Source of the DNA: Plasmopara viticola
Lineage: Eukaryota; Oomycota; Peronosporomycetes; Peronosporales; Peronosporaceae
NCBI GenBank assembly: GCA_001695595.3
Contig: MBPM02000334.1
Coordinates: forward strand, 1 to 26,064
Direction: 5' to 3'
DNA: 26,064 nucleotides
Positions 1 to 11,449 of this stretch are shown here, piece by piece; position 1 is the stretch's first letter; each line of letters opens with the position of its first letter. The translations under genes and the position numbers were made by a program. The notes below the pieces were generated by a model. The model was not told the origin of the DNA and ran no database searches. It saw only the letters and a list, made by a program, of their open reading frames with translations.

Positions 1-730
1 CTGGATGCAGATGCTGTCACTACTTTTAATCGACGAGTGTATTCGTGCATGGAAGAATCAGGATTTAGCTTATCTCGAGAGTGCAATTGTGAATCTAGGA
101 AAGTATTCCGCATTGCTACCAGCTGAATTTAATCACTTTCGTAGATCCAATATACGTTCGTTGAGGGGTGCTTTTGCTGAGTGGATGACTGGACACACGA
201 CCAATTTGACCGAATCGAACAAGCTTTTGCTGCCTCCTCTGCTGATTAAGTGCGTTTTCGAAGCCTTGGCTCTCATGTGGCCGCAAAGTTAGCCCCACGA
301 TTGACCATGGATGGCGAGAATCCTGAAACCTCTGCGGAAACCATGTTGTGGCTCTGTGCTAGCATTAAGTCGCCTTATTTAGCTGCCTGGAGTGTCCGCA
401 AAGCCATTTTTCAAACGTTAGCTGCACTCGCGGAGCGAGCACCAGCGGAAGAGCTTCTCATGGACAAAAGCTTGCTCGAACGCGTTGTCGATATTTGTTG
501 TGGATCATTTGGCGTGGCAGACGGCAAGTATTCAATGGTACGTGTGGCAGCAGCTGGGGCTCTCGTAGCGTTAATGAAGCGATCAATTGAGGACTCGAAC
601 GTGGCGTTAAGACTGATTGTGCAAAGAGAGCGCGTTTTAGCGGCGGTACAGACGTTTGCTGCATAGTGACGAAGCGTCAGAGCAGCAGGCGGCCTTCAAT
701 CTAAAGTCACAGATGCTGCTGGAGACGTGA
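1..730 (+). CDS. C-terminal part of a helical-repeat (HEAT/ARM-like) protein, frameshifted; possibly Ecm29-like
   Basis: The frame is open at the window edge, so this is the 3' end of a longer gene. The first segment runs to a stop at 290-292 (about 95 residues). The protein continues in another frame from about 265 to 666, then in a third frame that ends at the TGA at 728-730. Joined, the segments give about 240 residues rich in amphipathic alpha helices with alternating leucine/alanine patterns (for example KYSMVRVAAAGALVALMKR around 528-585), typical of HEAT or ARM solenoids. The last segment (SDEASEQQAAFNLKSQMLLE) is helical and ends cleanly. The first shift (about 260-268) is repaired by one extra G in a GG pair and the second (about 655-668) by one base, so these look like single-base indels. 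A 39-nt GT..AG stretch at 250-288 keeps the frame and cannot explain the first shift. The family is uncertain: the proteasome adaptor Ecm29 is a weak guess from general resemblance. That this is coding is fairly sure; the name is not. Confidence 0.6.
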
Positions 731-1081
731 TAGTATACATACACGAATTACAGACTTCGTGAATGATCAACAAGTTAATTTCGGAAACTTTACAGATAAT
801 AATTTCATATTGCCATCAGTGCACTTGACATACGAACTGTATGCATCCCCAAGCATCAACAAACAACCAAATCAGTAATTATACTTGATTGTCGTTTCTT
901 ATACAAAAATTGTATACTCTATCCTTGGAGACCTTCCATTTGGGTAAGACACCCATTTCTTGCTATAATGAGTATCGCCCACATATAGGAAGCAAGCTTG
1001 CAGCCTCTGAAGACATCAAGACTCCAAATTGACCATTACGTAAAAAGGTTGACGGCATTAATGTCCTGCTCCCAGAACATG
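731..1081. other. Intergenic gap between two convergent genes
   Basis: This 351-bp, AT-rich stretch lies between the stop of the + strand gene (728-730) and the stop of the - strand channel gene (1082-1084), so it should hold both 3' untranslated regions. I see no conserved ORF, tRNA-like fold or satellite monomer in it. An open + strand frame beginning at 998 is the antisense shadow of the channel gene. Confidence 0.6.
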
Positions 1082-2774
1082 TTAGCCTTCGTGTTGCTTC
1101 TCATCGTGCATTGGCCACGACACCGGAAAAACAGCAGAAAAGAAGGCGTCCTCAATGATACCAATACAAACCATAAGGACAACATAGCTGAAGAGTATGA
1201 TGTACCCATACACGTAAATCTGCCCAATCCAAGGAGTGTATGCAACATCATTAAAAGTATCGTGGATCTCGTCACCATTTGCCAAGGAAAACAATGTCGT
1301 CGCCGTGACGCTTGCACTTTGAAATCGAGGAAGTTCGGCCCCAAACATGACTGTTCCAAAAAGCACAAAACCAACAAAAATGGGTGAAACACCAACAAGA
1401 AATTGCATCACTCGCGGTAAACCACGTCGTAAGGTAAGTCCTAGAATATGAAACCGTGTATTCACCTGCATATACCGGACGAGGCTGACCCAATGCAATG
1501 CGCAGCATGAGGCAAATGTAAAACACAGCAAATCATTCAGCGAAAGTTTATAGGCGTGGCGCCACGTGGCCAAAAAACACACCACAGTCGCGAAATTGAC
1601 AAGTAGAACACACCAAAACCAAAAATCGTTGGCAGCTATTTTTCCCATAGCGAGCGTGATTAAAGGTTTGTCAGCATAGTCGGAATGATCTGGGCACCGT
1701 GTAGCAATATGCTTGAGCTCAGACCATTTCAGCAACAACTCAATCATCTGCAATTAAAGCTGTCAGTTACCTCTACCTCATACCCAGTATTACACCTCAC
1801 CTGGTACAGACCAATCACGATAAGCGTGACCCAATTGAACATGACTCTAGTGTCCACTAGTATAGGCGGTATATCCCCTTTGTCGCCTCTCTAAAACCTC
1901 TCATCAATGGTACGCGTACAAGGTTGTACTTCATCTTCACCACCATATGACCCTGGTTCAATAGATCGTAGCATATCACTACCGTCCACTCGTACAACAC
2001 CTCCTCCATTCCCTTCCCGCTACTCAACTCCTCCATCGTTTTCAAGCCCACCACCATCTTGATCCCATAACATCTAATGCATCGAAAAATGCTCTTGTCT
2101 CCTGCTGTCGCGCAGCTTTGCTCCCCATTCGTAGAGCCGCTGGCCATTGCGTGCTGATCGATGCATTTGTAATGTTATGGAGCGAAGTTATTGGCTCTTC
2201 GCCTACATCTGAGCGCACGGTAAGCAGTGGGGGCGTATCTGTAGTTGCGTCTCATTACTGTAGACTAAAACGAATCCAGCGCCACGTCCGCTAGTTGAAA
2301 GTAGTTTTGAACAACCCCATGTAGATGCTGACGCGTCTCGTTAACAGTGAATAGCGCACCTACTGGCAGTGAGGATAATCGTGCTGTAGAATCCCCGTCA
2401 AAAAAGTCGTCGTCCACATTTGCTGCAATTTCTTCCTCAATATCAAGCAAAAAGTGAGGTAGGGTATCCACGATTGTCTCGTCCGGTGCGATCTGTTTGA
2501 TCACGTCCACGTAAAAGAGAAGACGCACCCATTCGTTGACTACGGCACGCTGGAACGGGTGTAGCACAGAGCCTAGCTGGGAGCTACGGAGTGTCATTAG
2601 TACTGCTGCACACACGTGCAGCAGCAATCGCAACAGTGGTAGCGCGTGGAGGAACTTCATAGTATGACATGTAGGCCGTCTTTCTATATCTTTAAAGTTG
2701 GAAAAGTGGAATTCGAAGTCTAAGTATCGGATATTAGTGCAATGATAAAAAGTACTATCATATGTCGTAGTCAA
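1082..2774 (-). CDS. TRPML (mucolipin)-like cation channel with one clear intron and several apparent frameshifts
   Basis: Mucolipins are six-transmembrane cation channels, usually of endolysosomal membranes. The order seen matches the family. There is a first hydrophobic helix (about 2655-2590), then a long luminal domain with a CYD...NQGHMVVKM segment (about 1985-1930) like the mucolipin/polycystin extracytosolic domain. A second helix (MFNWVTLIVIGLYQ, about 1845-1801) is followed by helices 3 to 5 (about 1630-1340). The pore is TTLFSLANGDEIHDTF (about 1308-1255), whose NGDE corresponds to the NGDD filter of animal TRPMLs. Helix 6 ends in IGIIEDAFF (about 1155). After removal of the 53-nt intron at 1800-1748 the product is about 545 residues, close to the family norm. 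The frame must change near 2265-2270 (A4 run), 2229-2233 (G5), 2062-2068 (CCC) and 1874-1893 (C4/A4); these are homopolymer-associated single-base shifts. The start is uncertain: Met at 2774 is the most upstream, Met at 2660 lies just before helix 1, and an upstream exon is possible. The carboxyl tail after helix 6 is short. Confidence 0.82.
1748..1800 (-). other. 53-nt GT-AG intron in the channel gene
   Basis: On the - strand the exon ends in ...CTGTACCAG, the intron opens with GTGAGG and closes with TAATTGCAG, and the next exon begins ATGATTGAG. Removing it joins the second transmembrane helix (…IGLYQ) to MIELLLKWSELK in phase 0. Reading through instead brings in a stop. The short length fits a compact protist genome. 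Confidence 0.8.
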
Positions 2775-3017
2775 AAGATATTTGCCTCATGTAAGTTTAA
2801 ATTAAAAAGCCTAACGGAATTGGGCTCATGTTTTATGTGTATTACTTACATTAAGTTTTGGTACCAAGACGGATTTAAGAATAGAGCAAACTTAAATTTA
2901 CGCTCTGATAAGTAGCAACGGCTGTCCACTTTCCCTTCGGTTGAAGTCAATTCAAGTCTTATTTTAAACGAATGATCCTCTCTGAGGATGGACCAGTATG
3001 ATTATTTGCAGTAGGGC
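2775..3017. other. AT-rich spacer upstream of the channel gene
   Basis: This stretch lies 5' of the - strand channel gene and would hold its promoter. Several TTTAAA/TTAAAT runs are present, but no core promoter element that I could call with confidence. No satellite monomer has begun yet. Confidence 0.4.
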
Positions 3018-3310
3018 ATGCAAGACGGTTTGTATAAGCTGGCAGTTTTGCATGGCCCAACGCGTTGGCAGCATTTGGTTGCGCAGGCAGCATACGCAAT
3101 GAAAGCGCTTTGAAGGCTCTTACCGGTCTTGAGAAAGCTTTACTAAAACATCTTTAATAAGAGATGAAAGAGCCGTCCGCGTTTATGACGCCGGCGTTTA
3201 AAGCGAATGTCCTGCTGGAACAAAATCCACTCACTATGGAGGTAAATACTTCGAAGGAAAAAAATAAACTTTTACGTCTTCAGAAATTTTCGGAGGAACT
3301 TAAAAGAAGA
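3018..3310 (+). pseudogene. Short broken coding-like remnant at the edge of the satellite
   Basis: From the ATG at 3018 a frame reads MQDGLYKLAVLHGPTRWQHL and on to about 3110, then meets a stop. A second frame from about 3100 reads KALTGLEKALLKHL and meets two stops at about 3155-3160. It reopens as MKEPSAFMTPAFKANVLLEQ from 3164 and runs to about 3310 with a lysine-rich stretch. Amino-acid composition is protein-like in each piece, unlike the satellite frames that follow. The frame at 3164 stays open into the first satellite monomer and stops at 3382, so its last 25 or so residues are satellite sequence. I do not recognise the protein. It may be a gene fragment truncated by array expansion or chance open frame; confidence is low. 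Confidence 0.28.
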
Positions 3311-6300
3311 TTTGTGGCCGTACATCATCTGAAGAGCGATTACAAGCTTAATCATGGCTCTATTGCGTCTGTGCACGTCTAAAGAGGAAGGCAGGACGCA
3401 TCTGTGACCGTACAATGTTTAGGCGCTTCTAATGAGTGATTTTACACTAAGGTATAACTCTGGTGCTTCTGTGCACATCTAGAACGATAGACAGGACGGA
3501 CCTGTGCCATACATAATCTCGGCACTTCAATAGAGTGATTATTCGCTCAGGCGTAGCTCTATTGCGTTTTGCACGTCTAGAAAGATAGATAGACGGGTCT
3601 ATTGCCGTACAGTTTCTCAGCGCTTTACAGGAGTAAATGTACGCTTAGTTGTGGCTTTATTGCATCTGTGCACGTCTAGAAAGATAGACAAGACAGATCT
3701 GTGGCCGTACATCGCCTCGGTGCTTTAGAATAGTGCTCCTTTATTGCGTCAAGAAAGATAGACAGGACATGTATGTGGCCGTACTGCATTTCGGCGCTTT
3801 GAATGCGTATTTATACACTTAGTTAAGTCTGTATTGTGTCTGTGCACGTCTACAAAGATAGGTAAGACAAATCTGTGGCCGTGCAGCATCTCAGAATCTA
3901 AAACATTTCATTATACGCTTAGTTGTGGCTCTGCTACGTCTATGCTTATCTAGATAGATAAACAGGACTTTTCTGCAATTATACCGCATCTCAGTACTTC
4001 AATACATTGATGTTGCGCTTGGCTGAGGCTCTATTGCGTCTATGCATGTGTAGAAAGATAGACAAGACGTATCAGTGGCCGTACTGCGTTTCGACGCTTT
4101 TAATAAGGAATTTTACACTTAGATGAGGCTCTATTGCATCTGTGCAGGTGTATCTGTGGCCGTTCAGCAACTCATCATTTCAAAAGAGAGATTATTTGCT
4201 TAGATATGACTCTATTGCGTCTGTGCACGTCTAGATAGATAGACAAAAGTATCGTGGCCGTACATCATCCAAGCACTCAAAAGTAGTAATTATACGCCTA
4301 GTTGTGACTCTATTGCTTCAGTTCACGTCTAGATCGATAGACAGAATGTATGTAGCATTTTGGCAATGTACACGCGTGATTATACGCTTAGTTTTGGCTC
4401 TATTGCTCTTGTGAACGCCTGGAAAGATAGACAGGACGGATCTGTCGTCGTACTGCATCTTATTTGTTCAAAAGAGTTTTATACGCTCAATTGTGGCTCT
4501 GTTGCATCTGTGCATGTCTAAGAAGATAGGCAGGACCGATCTGTGGTCATAAATCATCTCAGCATTTTGATGACGTTAGGTTGTGGCTCTATTGTGTCTG
4601 TTCACGTCCAGAAAAATAGGTCGGGAGGATTTGTTGCCACGCATTATCTCGGCGCTTTAAACGAGTGATTATACGCTTTCATTTTGGCTTTGTTGCGCCT
4701 GTGCATGCCTAGAAAGATATACAGGACATATTCGTGGCCGTACATCATCTCGGCACTTAAATAGAGTATATTTCCTCTCAGATCTGACTCAATTGCGTCT
4801 GTGCACGTCCCGAAAAATAAAAGTTTTTGTGGCCGTACAGCATCTAAAAGAGTGAGTATACGCTCAGGTGTGACTCTATTGCGTCTGTGCTTTTAAAGAA
4901 CGATAGAAAGGACGAAGCTGTGGCCTTTCATCATCTCAGCAATTTACACGAGTTAATAACGCTAAGGTGTGGCTTTATTAAGTCTGTACACGTCTAGAAA
5001 GATAGACAGGACGGATCCGTGTGGCCGAACAGCATCTCATATTTTCGAAAGATTGATTATATGCGTAGTTGTGGCTTTATTGCGTCTGTGGATGTCTATA
5101 TAGCAAGACCCTTTGGCCGTACAGTATCTTAGCATTTTACGCATGACGAACACGAGGACTACACACTCATACCACGCTCTGCCATCTTGCCAACTGACAA
5201 CAACCTTCTGTCGAGTCCGGGAATGTGCAGAACATCAACCATGCGAATGGAAAAAAAAGAATGAACGTACACTAGGGTATGACTCTATTGCATCTGTAGA
5301 CGTCTAAATAAATAGAAAGGACGTATCTGTGGCTGTACATCATTTCAACGCTTGAAAAGAGTGATCATACACTTCGTTGTGGCTTTATTGCACTAGTGGA
5401 CGTCTAGAACGATAGACAGGACGTGTCTATGGCCGTACAGCGTTTTGATTGTTTGAATGAGCGATTATACGCTTCGGTGAGGCTCTGTTGCGTCTGCACA
5501 TTTCTAGAAGGATAGACAGGGCGGATCTGTGACCGTACGGCATCTCAACATTTCAATCGGTTTAATATTCGCTAAGTTGCGGCTCTATTGCGTCTGTGGA
5601 TAACTAAATAGTAAGCCAGAACGTGTCCGTGGCCGTACATAATACAAGCACTCTAAAAGAGTGATTATACGCTTAGTTGTGAGAATATTGCCTCAGTGCA
5701 CGTCTAGATAGATTGACAGGACATATTTGTGTCCGTACAGCGCATTGGCATTACAATCGAGTAGTTATACGCTTAGTTTTGTCTCTATTGCTCTTGTGCA
5801 CGTCTAGAAAGACAGAGAGGACGGGTCTGTGGCGGTGCAGCGATTCGTCGCTTTGAGCGAGTGATTGTGCACTGGAGTGAGGTTCTGCTGCGTCTGTGAT
5901 GTCTAGAAAGATAGATAGGACGAATCTGTGGCCATGCATCATCTCACCATTTCAAACGAGTAAATTTTTTCCAAGTTGTGGCTCTATTGCGTCTGTGATA
6001 ATTAGATAGTAAGACAGGACATGCCTGTGGCCGTACATCATCCAAGCATTTGGAAGGAGTAATTATACGCTCTATTGCTTCAGTGCACGTCGAGATTGAT
6101 AGACGGAAGGTATTTGTGTCCGTACAGCGTTTCGGCGGCATTATTGTGTGATTAGTTTTTGGCTCTATTGCGCTTTTGAACGTCTGAATAAAAAGACAAG
6201 ACAGATCTGTAGCCGTACAGCTTTTCGTCGCTTTAGGCACGTGATTTTTTGGCTCCATGGTGGCTCTATTGCGTGTGTGCAAGTCTAAAAAGATTAACAA

Positions 6301-6355
6301 GACAGATCTGTGACCGTAAATTATCTCGGCGCTTCACAAGGGTGATTATTCTCGC
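3311..6355 (+). repeat. Satellite block A1, direct orientation, degenerate ~98-100 bp monomers
   Basis: About 30 tandem monomers. Landmarks recur in order in each unit: GTGGCCGTACA, CATCTCAGC, a GAGTGATTATACGC segment, GTGGCTCTATTGCGTCTGTG, CACGTCTAGA and AAGATAGACAGGAC. The CACGTCT landmark falls at 3373, 3473, 3571 and 3670, giving spacings of 98 to 100. Monomers here are the most divergent of the window and several are shortened (about 3735-3765 and 4140-4165), as expected at the eroding edge of an array. The left edge is placed where GTGGCCGTACATCATCT first appears (about 3311). Confidence 0.93.
5141..5262. other. Non-satellite insertion inside block A1
   Basis: Between AGCATTTTAC (5131-5140) and ATGAACGTAC (starting about 5261) about 120 bp share no landmark with the monomer. 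The stretch is relatively rich in C and ends in an A8 run (5251-5258). It has an open + strand frame (part of 5113-5307) that matches nothing I know. The A-run next to a possible short ATGA repeat at both ends is weakly suggestive of a retroposed fragment. Confidence 0.55.
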
Positions 6356-9300
6356 AGGTGTGGCCGATCACCTTCCCCGCTCTTCAAAAGAGCAATTGTA
6401 CGCTTAGTTTTGGCTCTATTGCGTTTGCACACGTCAAAAATGATAGAAAGAAAGTACCTACGGCCGCACATTATCTCAGCACTTCAAAAGAGAGAATATA
6501 CTCTTTGTTGTGGCTCTATTGCGTCTGCGCAAGTCTAGAATGATAAAAAGAACGCTTCTATTGCCGTACATCTTCCCAGCACTTCAAAAGAGCAAAAATA
6601 CGCTTTTTTGTGGCTCTTTTGCGTGTGCACACATCTTAAATGATAGAAATAACGTATCTATGGCCGTACATCATCCAGCATTTCAATAGAGCGAATATAC
6701 GGTTAGTTGTTGCTTTAGTACGTCTACGCACGTCTAGAACGATACAAACAACGTATCTATGGCCGTACATCATCTTAGCACTTCGAAATAGCAATTATAC
6801 GCTTTCTTGTTGCTCTATTGCGTCTGTGCACGTCTAGAATGATAGAAAGGACGTATCTGTTGCCGTACATCATTTTAGCACTTCAAAGGAGAGAATATAC
6901 GCTTTGTTGCTACTGTATTGCGTCTATACACGTCCAGAATAATAGAAAGGACATTTCTAAAGCTGTACATCTTCCCGGTACTTTGAAAGAGCAATTATAC
7001 GCTTTGTTGTTGCTCTATTGCGTCTGCACACGGCTAGAATGATTGAAAGAACGTATCTATTGCCGTACATCATGTCAGCACTTCAAAAGAGGGAATGTAC
7101 ACTTTCTTGTTGTTCTATCGTGTCTGCGCTCGTTAAACTGACAGAAAGAACGTATTTATGACCGTACATGATCTCAGCACTTCAAAAGAGTGAATGTAGG
7201 CTTCGTTGTGACTCTTTTGCGTCTACAAATGTCTCAAATGATAGGAAAACGTATCTACGGACGTACATCATCTTAGCACTTCAATAGAGCGAATATTCGA
7301 TCAGTTGTGGTTCTATTCCGTCTGCGCACGTCTAGAATATTGAAAAGGACGGATCTATGGCCGTACATTTTCTCCTTATGAAAAAGAGTGAATATACGCT
7401 TTGATGTGGCTCTATTGCGTTTGCGCACGTCTAGCATGATTGAAAGGACGTGTCTATGGCCGTACACTATCTCAGCACTTTAAAAGAGCGACTATGCGCT
7501 TTGTTGTTGCTCTATTGCGTCTGCGCACGTCTAAAATGATAGAAAGGACGTATCTATGGCCGTACATCATCTCAGCACTTCAAAAGACCGACTATACGCT
7601 TTGTTGTTGCTCCATTAGATCTAGGCACGTCTAGAATGATGGTAAAGACATGTCTATGGACGTACATCATCTCAGCATTTCAAGAGATCGAATATACGAT
7701 AAATTGTGGCTCTACTGCGTTTGTGCACGTCTATCATGATAGAGAGGATATATCTATTGCCGTACATCATCTCAGCAATTCAAAAGAGCGAATATACGCT
7801 TTGCGATTGCTCTGGTACGTCTCCGCACGTCTAGAATGAAACAAAGGAGGAATCTTAGGGCGTACATCATCCCAGCACTTTTAAAGAGCGACTTTACGCT
7901 TTTTTGTTCCTCTATTGGGACTGCGCACGTCTATAATGATATAAAGGATGACACCTTTGGCTGTACATCAACTAAGCACTTCAAACGAGCAACTATACGC
8001 TTTCTTGCAGCTTTTTTGCTTCTGTTCACGTCTAGAATGATATATGGACGTATCTATGGCCGTATATCATCTCAGCACTTCAAAGAGCGACTATACGCTT
8101 TCTTGCCGCTCTATTGCGTCTGCGCACAACTAGAATAATAATAAGGACGAATCTATGGCCGTACACCATCTCAGCACTTCGAAGGAGCAATTATATGCTT
8201 TGTTGTTGCCCTATTGCGTCTCCGCACGTCTTGAATGATAAAAAGGACGTATGTATGGCCGTACATCACCCCAGCACTTCAAGCGAGCGAATATACGATT
8301 TGTGATTGCTCTGGTGCGTCTGCGCACGTATAGAATGATAGAAAGGAGGAAGCTATGGCCGTACATCATCCCAGCACTTTTAAAGAGCGAATAATCGCCT
8401 TGTTGTTCTCTATTGCGTCTGCATACGTCTAGAATGATTGAAGGATGTGTCTATGGCTGTACATCAACCCAGAACTTCAAAGAGCGATCATACGCGTAGT
8501 TGTTGCTCTATTGCGTCTGCGCACGTCTAAAATGATAAAAAAGACGTATTTATGGCCGTACACCTTCAAAGGAGCGACTATACGCTTTGTTGTAGCTCGA
8601 TTGCGTCTGCGCACGACGTGAATGATTGAAAGAACGTATCTATGGCCGTGCAACATCTCAACAAATCAAATGAGTGAATATACGCTTTGTGATTGCTCTG
8701 GTGCGTCTCCGCACGTCTAGAATGACAAGGAGGACGTATCTATGGCTGTACATCATCTCAGCACTTTGAAAGAGCAATCATACGCTTTGTTGTTGCTCTT
8801 TTGCGTCTGATATAGCCTTGCATCATCTCAGCACTTCAAAAATGCTATTATACGCTTTTTTGTTGCTCTCTTCGTCTGCGCACATTGAAATGACAGAAAG
8901 GACGTATCTATGGCCGTACATCATCTCAGCAATTCAAAAGAGTGAAGATACGCTCTGAGAAATCTCTGGTCCGTCTGCGCACGGCTAAAATGATAGCAAG
9001 GAGGAATCTATGTCCGTACATCATCCCAGCATTTTTTAAAGAGCAAATATTTGCTTTTTAGTTCTCTGTTGCGTCTGCGCACGGCTAGAATGATAGAAAA
9101 GACGTATGTATGACCGTGCATCATCAGAGCACTTAAAAAAAGCGATTTTACGCTTTGTTATTGCTCTTTTGTGTCTGCGCACGTCTGGATTGATAGAATG
9201 GACGTATCTATGGCCGTGCATCATCTCAGCAATTCACAAGAGCGAATCTACGCTTTCAGATTGCTCTGGTGCGTCTCCGCACGTCTAGAATGATGGAAGG

Positions 9301-9470
9301 AGGAATCTCAGGCCGTTTATCATCCCAGCACTTCAAGAGAGCGACTAGACGCTTTGTTGTTGCTCTATTGCGTCTGTGCACGTCTAGAATGATTTAAAGA
9401 CGTATCTTTGGCCGTACACCATTTCACCATTTCAAGAGATCGAGTATACGCTTTGTTGTTGCTTTATTGC
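6356..9470 (+). repeat. Satellite block A2, direct orientation, ~100 bp monomers
   Basis: About 31 monomers with a distinct subfamily signature: AATGATAGAAAGGACGTATC, TATGGCCGTACATCATCTCA, GCACTTCAAAAGAGCGA, ATACGCTTTGTTGTTGCTCT and GCGTCTGCGCACGTCTAG. The block begins after a truncated A1 monomer at about 6358. One monomer at about 8805-8820 has lost the stretch between GCGTCTG and the CATCATCTCAGC landmark. Open frames on either strand are short products of the repeat and not genes. Confidence 0.93.
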
Positions 9471-9530
9471 AACGTCTTTTCTATCATTCTAGACGTGCAC
9501 AGACGCAATAGGGCAACAACAAAGCGTATA
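9445..9530. repeat. Inverted-repeat junction where the array flips orientation
   Basis: TATACGCTTTGTTGTTGC at 9445-9462 is perfectly complementary to 9513-9530, followed inward by two mismatches and a further 6-bp match (9465-9470 with 9505-9510). The 34-nt loop (9471-9504) has its own ACGTC/GACGT 5-bp stem. The + strand monomer is cut after CTTTATTGC and the next base starts the reverse complement of the same subfamily. The arms continue outward as imperfect inverted repeats of whole monomers. Confidence 0.88.
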
Positions 9531-11065
9531 TTTTCTCTTTTAAAGTGCTGAGATGATGTTCGGCCATTGATACGTCCTTTCTATCGTCTTAGACGTGCGC
9601 AGACGCAAAAGTGCCACAACTCAGCGTATAATCGCTTTTTTGAAGTACCAGGATGATGAACGGCTATAAAAAAGTTTTTTTCTATCATTCTAGATGTGCG
9701 CAGACGCAATAGAGCAGCAACAAACGTATAATTGCTCTTTCGAAGTGCCGGAAAGATGCACGGTTATAGATATGTTTTTTCTATCATTCTAGACGTGTAT
9801 AGACGCAATAGAGCAACAACGAAGCATATGGTCGCTCTTTTGAAGTGCTGAGATGTTGTGCGACCATACATACGTCCTTTCTATCATTCTAGACGTGCGC
9901 ACGCGAAATAGGGCCACAACAAAGCGTATAGTCGCTCTTTTGAAGTGCTGGGATGATGTACAGCCATACATACGTCCTTTCTACTATTGTAGATATTCAC
10001 AGACGCAATACAGCCACGATTTTCCTTTGTTCGCTCTCTTCAAATGCTGAGATGATGCACGGCCATAGAAAGGTCTTCCTATCATTTTAGACGTGCTTAG
10101 ACACAATAGAGCAACAACAAAGCGTACAATTGCTCTTTTGAAGTGCCGGGCAAATGTACGGTTATAGATACGTCCTTTTTATCACTCTAGACGTGCATAG
10201 ACGCAATAGAGCCACAACTAAGCGTATTATCGCTCTTTTAAAGTGCTGAGATGATGTACGGCCATAGAAACGTCTTTTCTATCATTTTAGACGTGCGCAG
10301 ACGCAATAGAGCCACGACCAAGCGTATATTCACTCATTTGACTTACAAAGAATATGTACGGCCTTAGAAATGTCTTTTCTATCATTTTAGACGTGCGCAG
10401 AGGCAAAAGAGCAGCAGCAAAGCGCATAGATGCTCTGTCGAAGTGACGGGAAGATGTAAGTTTATAGATACGTTCTTTCTATCATTCTAGATGTGCATAG
10501 ACACAAAAGAGCAACAACAAAGCGTATAATTGCTCTTTCGAAGTGCCGGGAAAAGGTACGGTTATAGATACGTCCTTTTTATCATTTTAGACGTGCATAG
10601 ACGCAATAGAGCCACAACTCAGCGTAAAGTCGCTCTTTTGAAGTGCTGAGATAACGTACGGCCATACCTACGTTCTTTCTATCACTCGAGACGTGCACAG
10701 ACGCAATAGAGCAACAACAAAGCGTATAATTGCACTTTCGAAGTGCTGAGATGATGTACAGCCATAGATACGTCCTTTCTGTCATTCTAGACGTGCAAAA
10801 ACGCAATAGAGTCAAACCAAAGCGTATATTCGCTCTTTTGAAGTGCCGAGATGATGTACGGCCATAGGTACGTTTTTTCTATCATTCTAGACGTGCGCAG
10901 ACGCAACAGAGCAACAAGAAAGCCTAAAGTCGCTCTTTTGAAGTGCTGGGATGATGGACGGCCATACAAACGTCGCTCTATCATTCTAGACGAGCGCAGA
11001 CGCAATAGATCAACAAAAAAGCGAATTGTCGCTTTTTTGAAGTGCTGGGATGATGTACGGCCATA
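9471..11065 (-). repeat. Satellite block A2 inverted, ~100 bp monomers
   Basis: About 16 monomers that are reverse complements of the A2 subfamily. Landmarks appear as ATCATTCTAGACGTGCGCAG, ACGCAATAGAG, AACAACAAAGCGTATA and TTTTGAAGTGCTGAGATGAT. This identifies the left neighbour (6356-9470) as the same subfamily in opposite orientation. The right limit is at about 11065, where the sequence changes to the B signature within one monomer. Confidence 0.92.
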
Positions 11066-11449
11066 GATTCGACCTTCCTGTATTTCTAGACGTTCACAGA
11101 TGCGATGGAGCAGCAACTAAAGCGTATATTTATTCTTTAGAAGCGCTAACATTCTGTGCGACACAAATACGTCCTGTCTATCTTCCTAGACACCCACAGA
11201 TGCAATCGAGCCACAACTAACTGTATATTTATTCTTTTAAGACACTCAGATGCTATACGGACAAAACCCCTCCATTCTATCCTTCTAGACATCCACAGAT
11301 ACAATAGAGCCACAACTAAATGTATGATGACTTTCTAGAAGCACTGAGAGCTGTACAGCCCTAGATTTGTCCTTCCTGTCTTTCTAGACGTTCACAGATG
11401 CGATAGAGATGCAACTAAGCGTAATTTATTCATTAAAAGCGCTAACATA

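Noticed and set aside
250..288. 39-nt GT..AG intron to explain the first frame change in the left gene
   Set aside because: It is shorter than plausible introns and its length is a multiple of 3, so removing it would not restore the frame.
998..1387. + strand open frame of 129 codons
   Set aside because: It is antisense to the channel gene's pore region and has no independent coding signal.
1036..1398. - strand open frame of 120 codons overlapping the channel
   Set aside because: It lies in another frame across the channel's last two helices, where the channel frame carries the conserved pore motif; it is a shadow.
9445..9530. Terminal inverted repeats of a DNA transposon at the orientation flip
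   Set aside because: The inverted arms are ordinary satellite monomers that go on for kilobases; there is no transposase and no target-site duplication.
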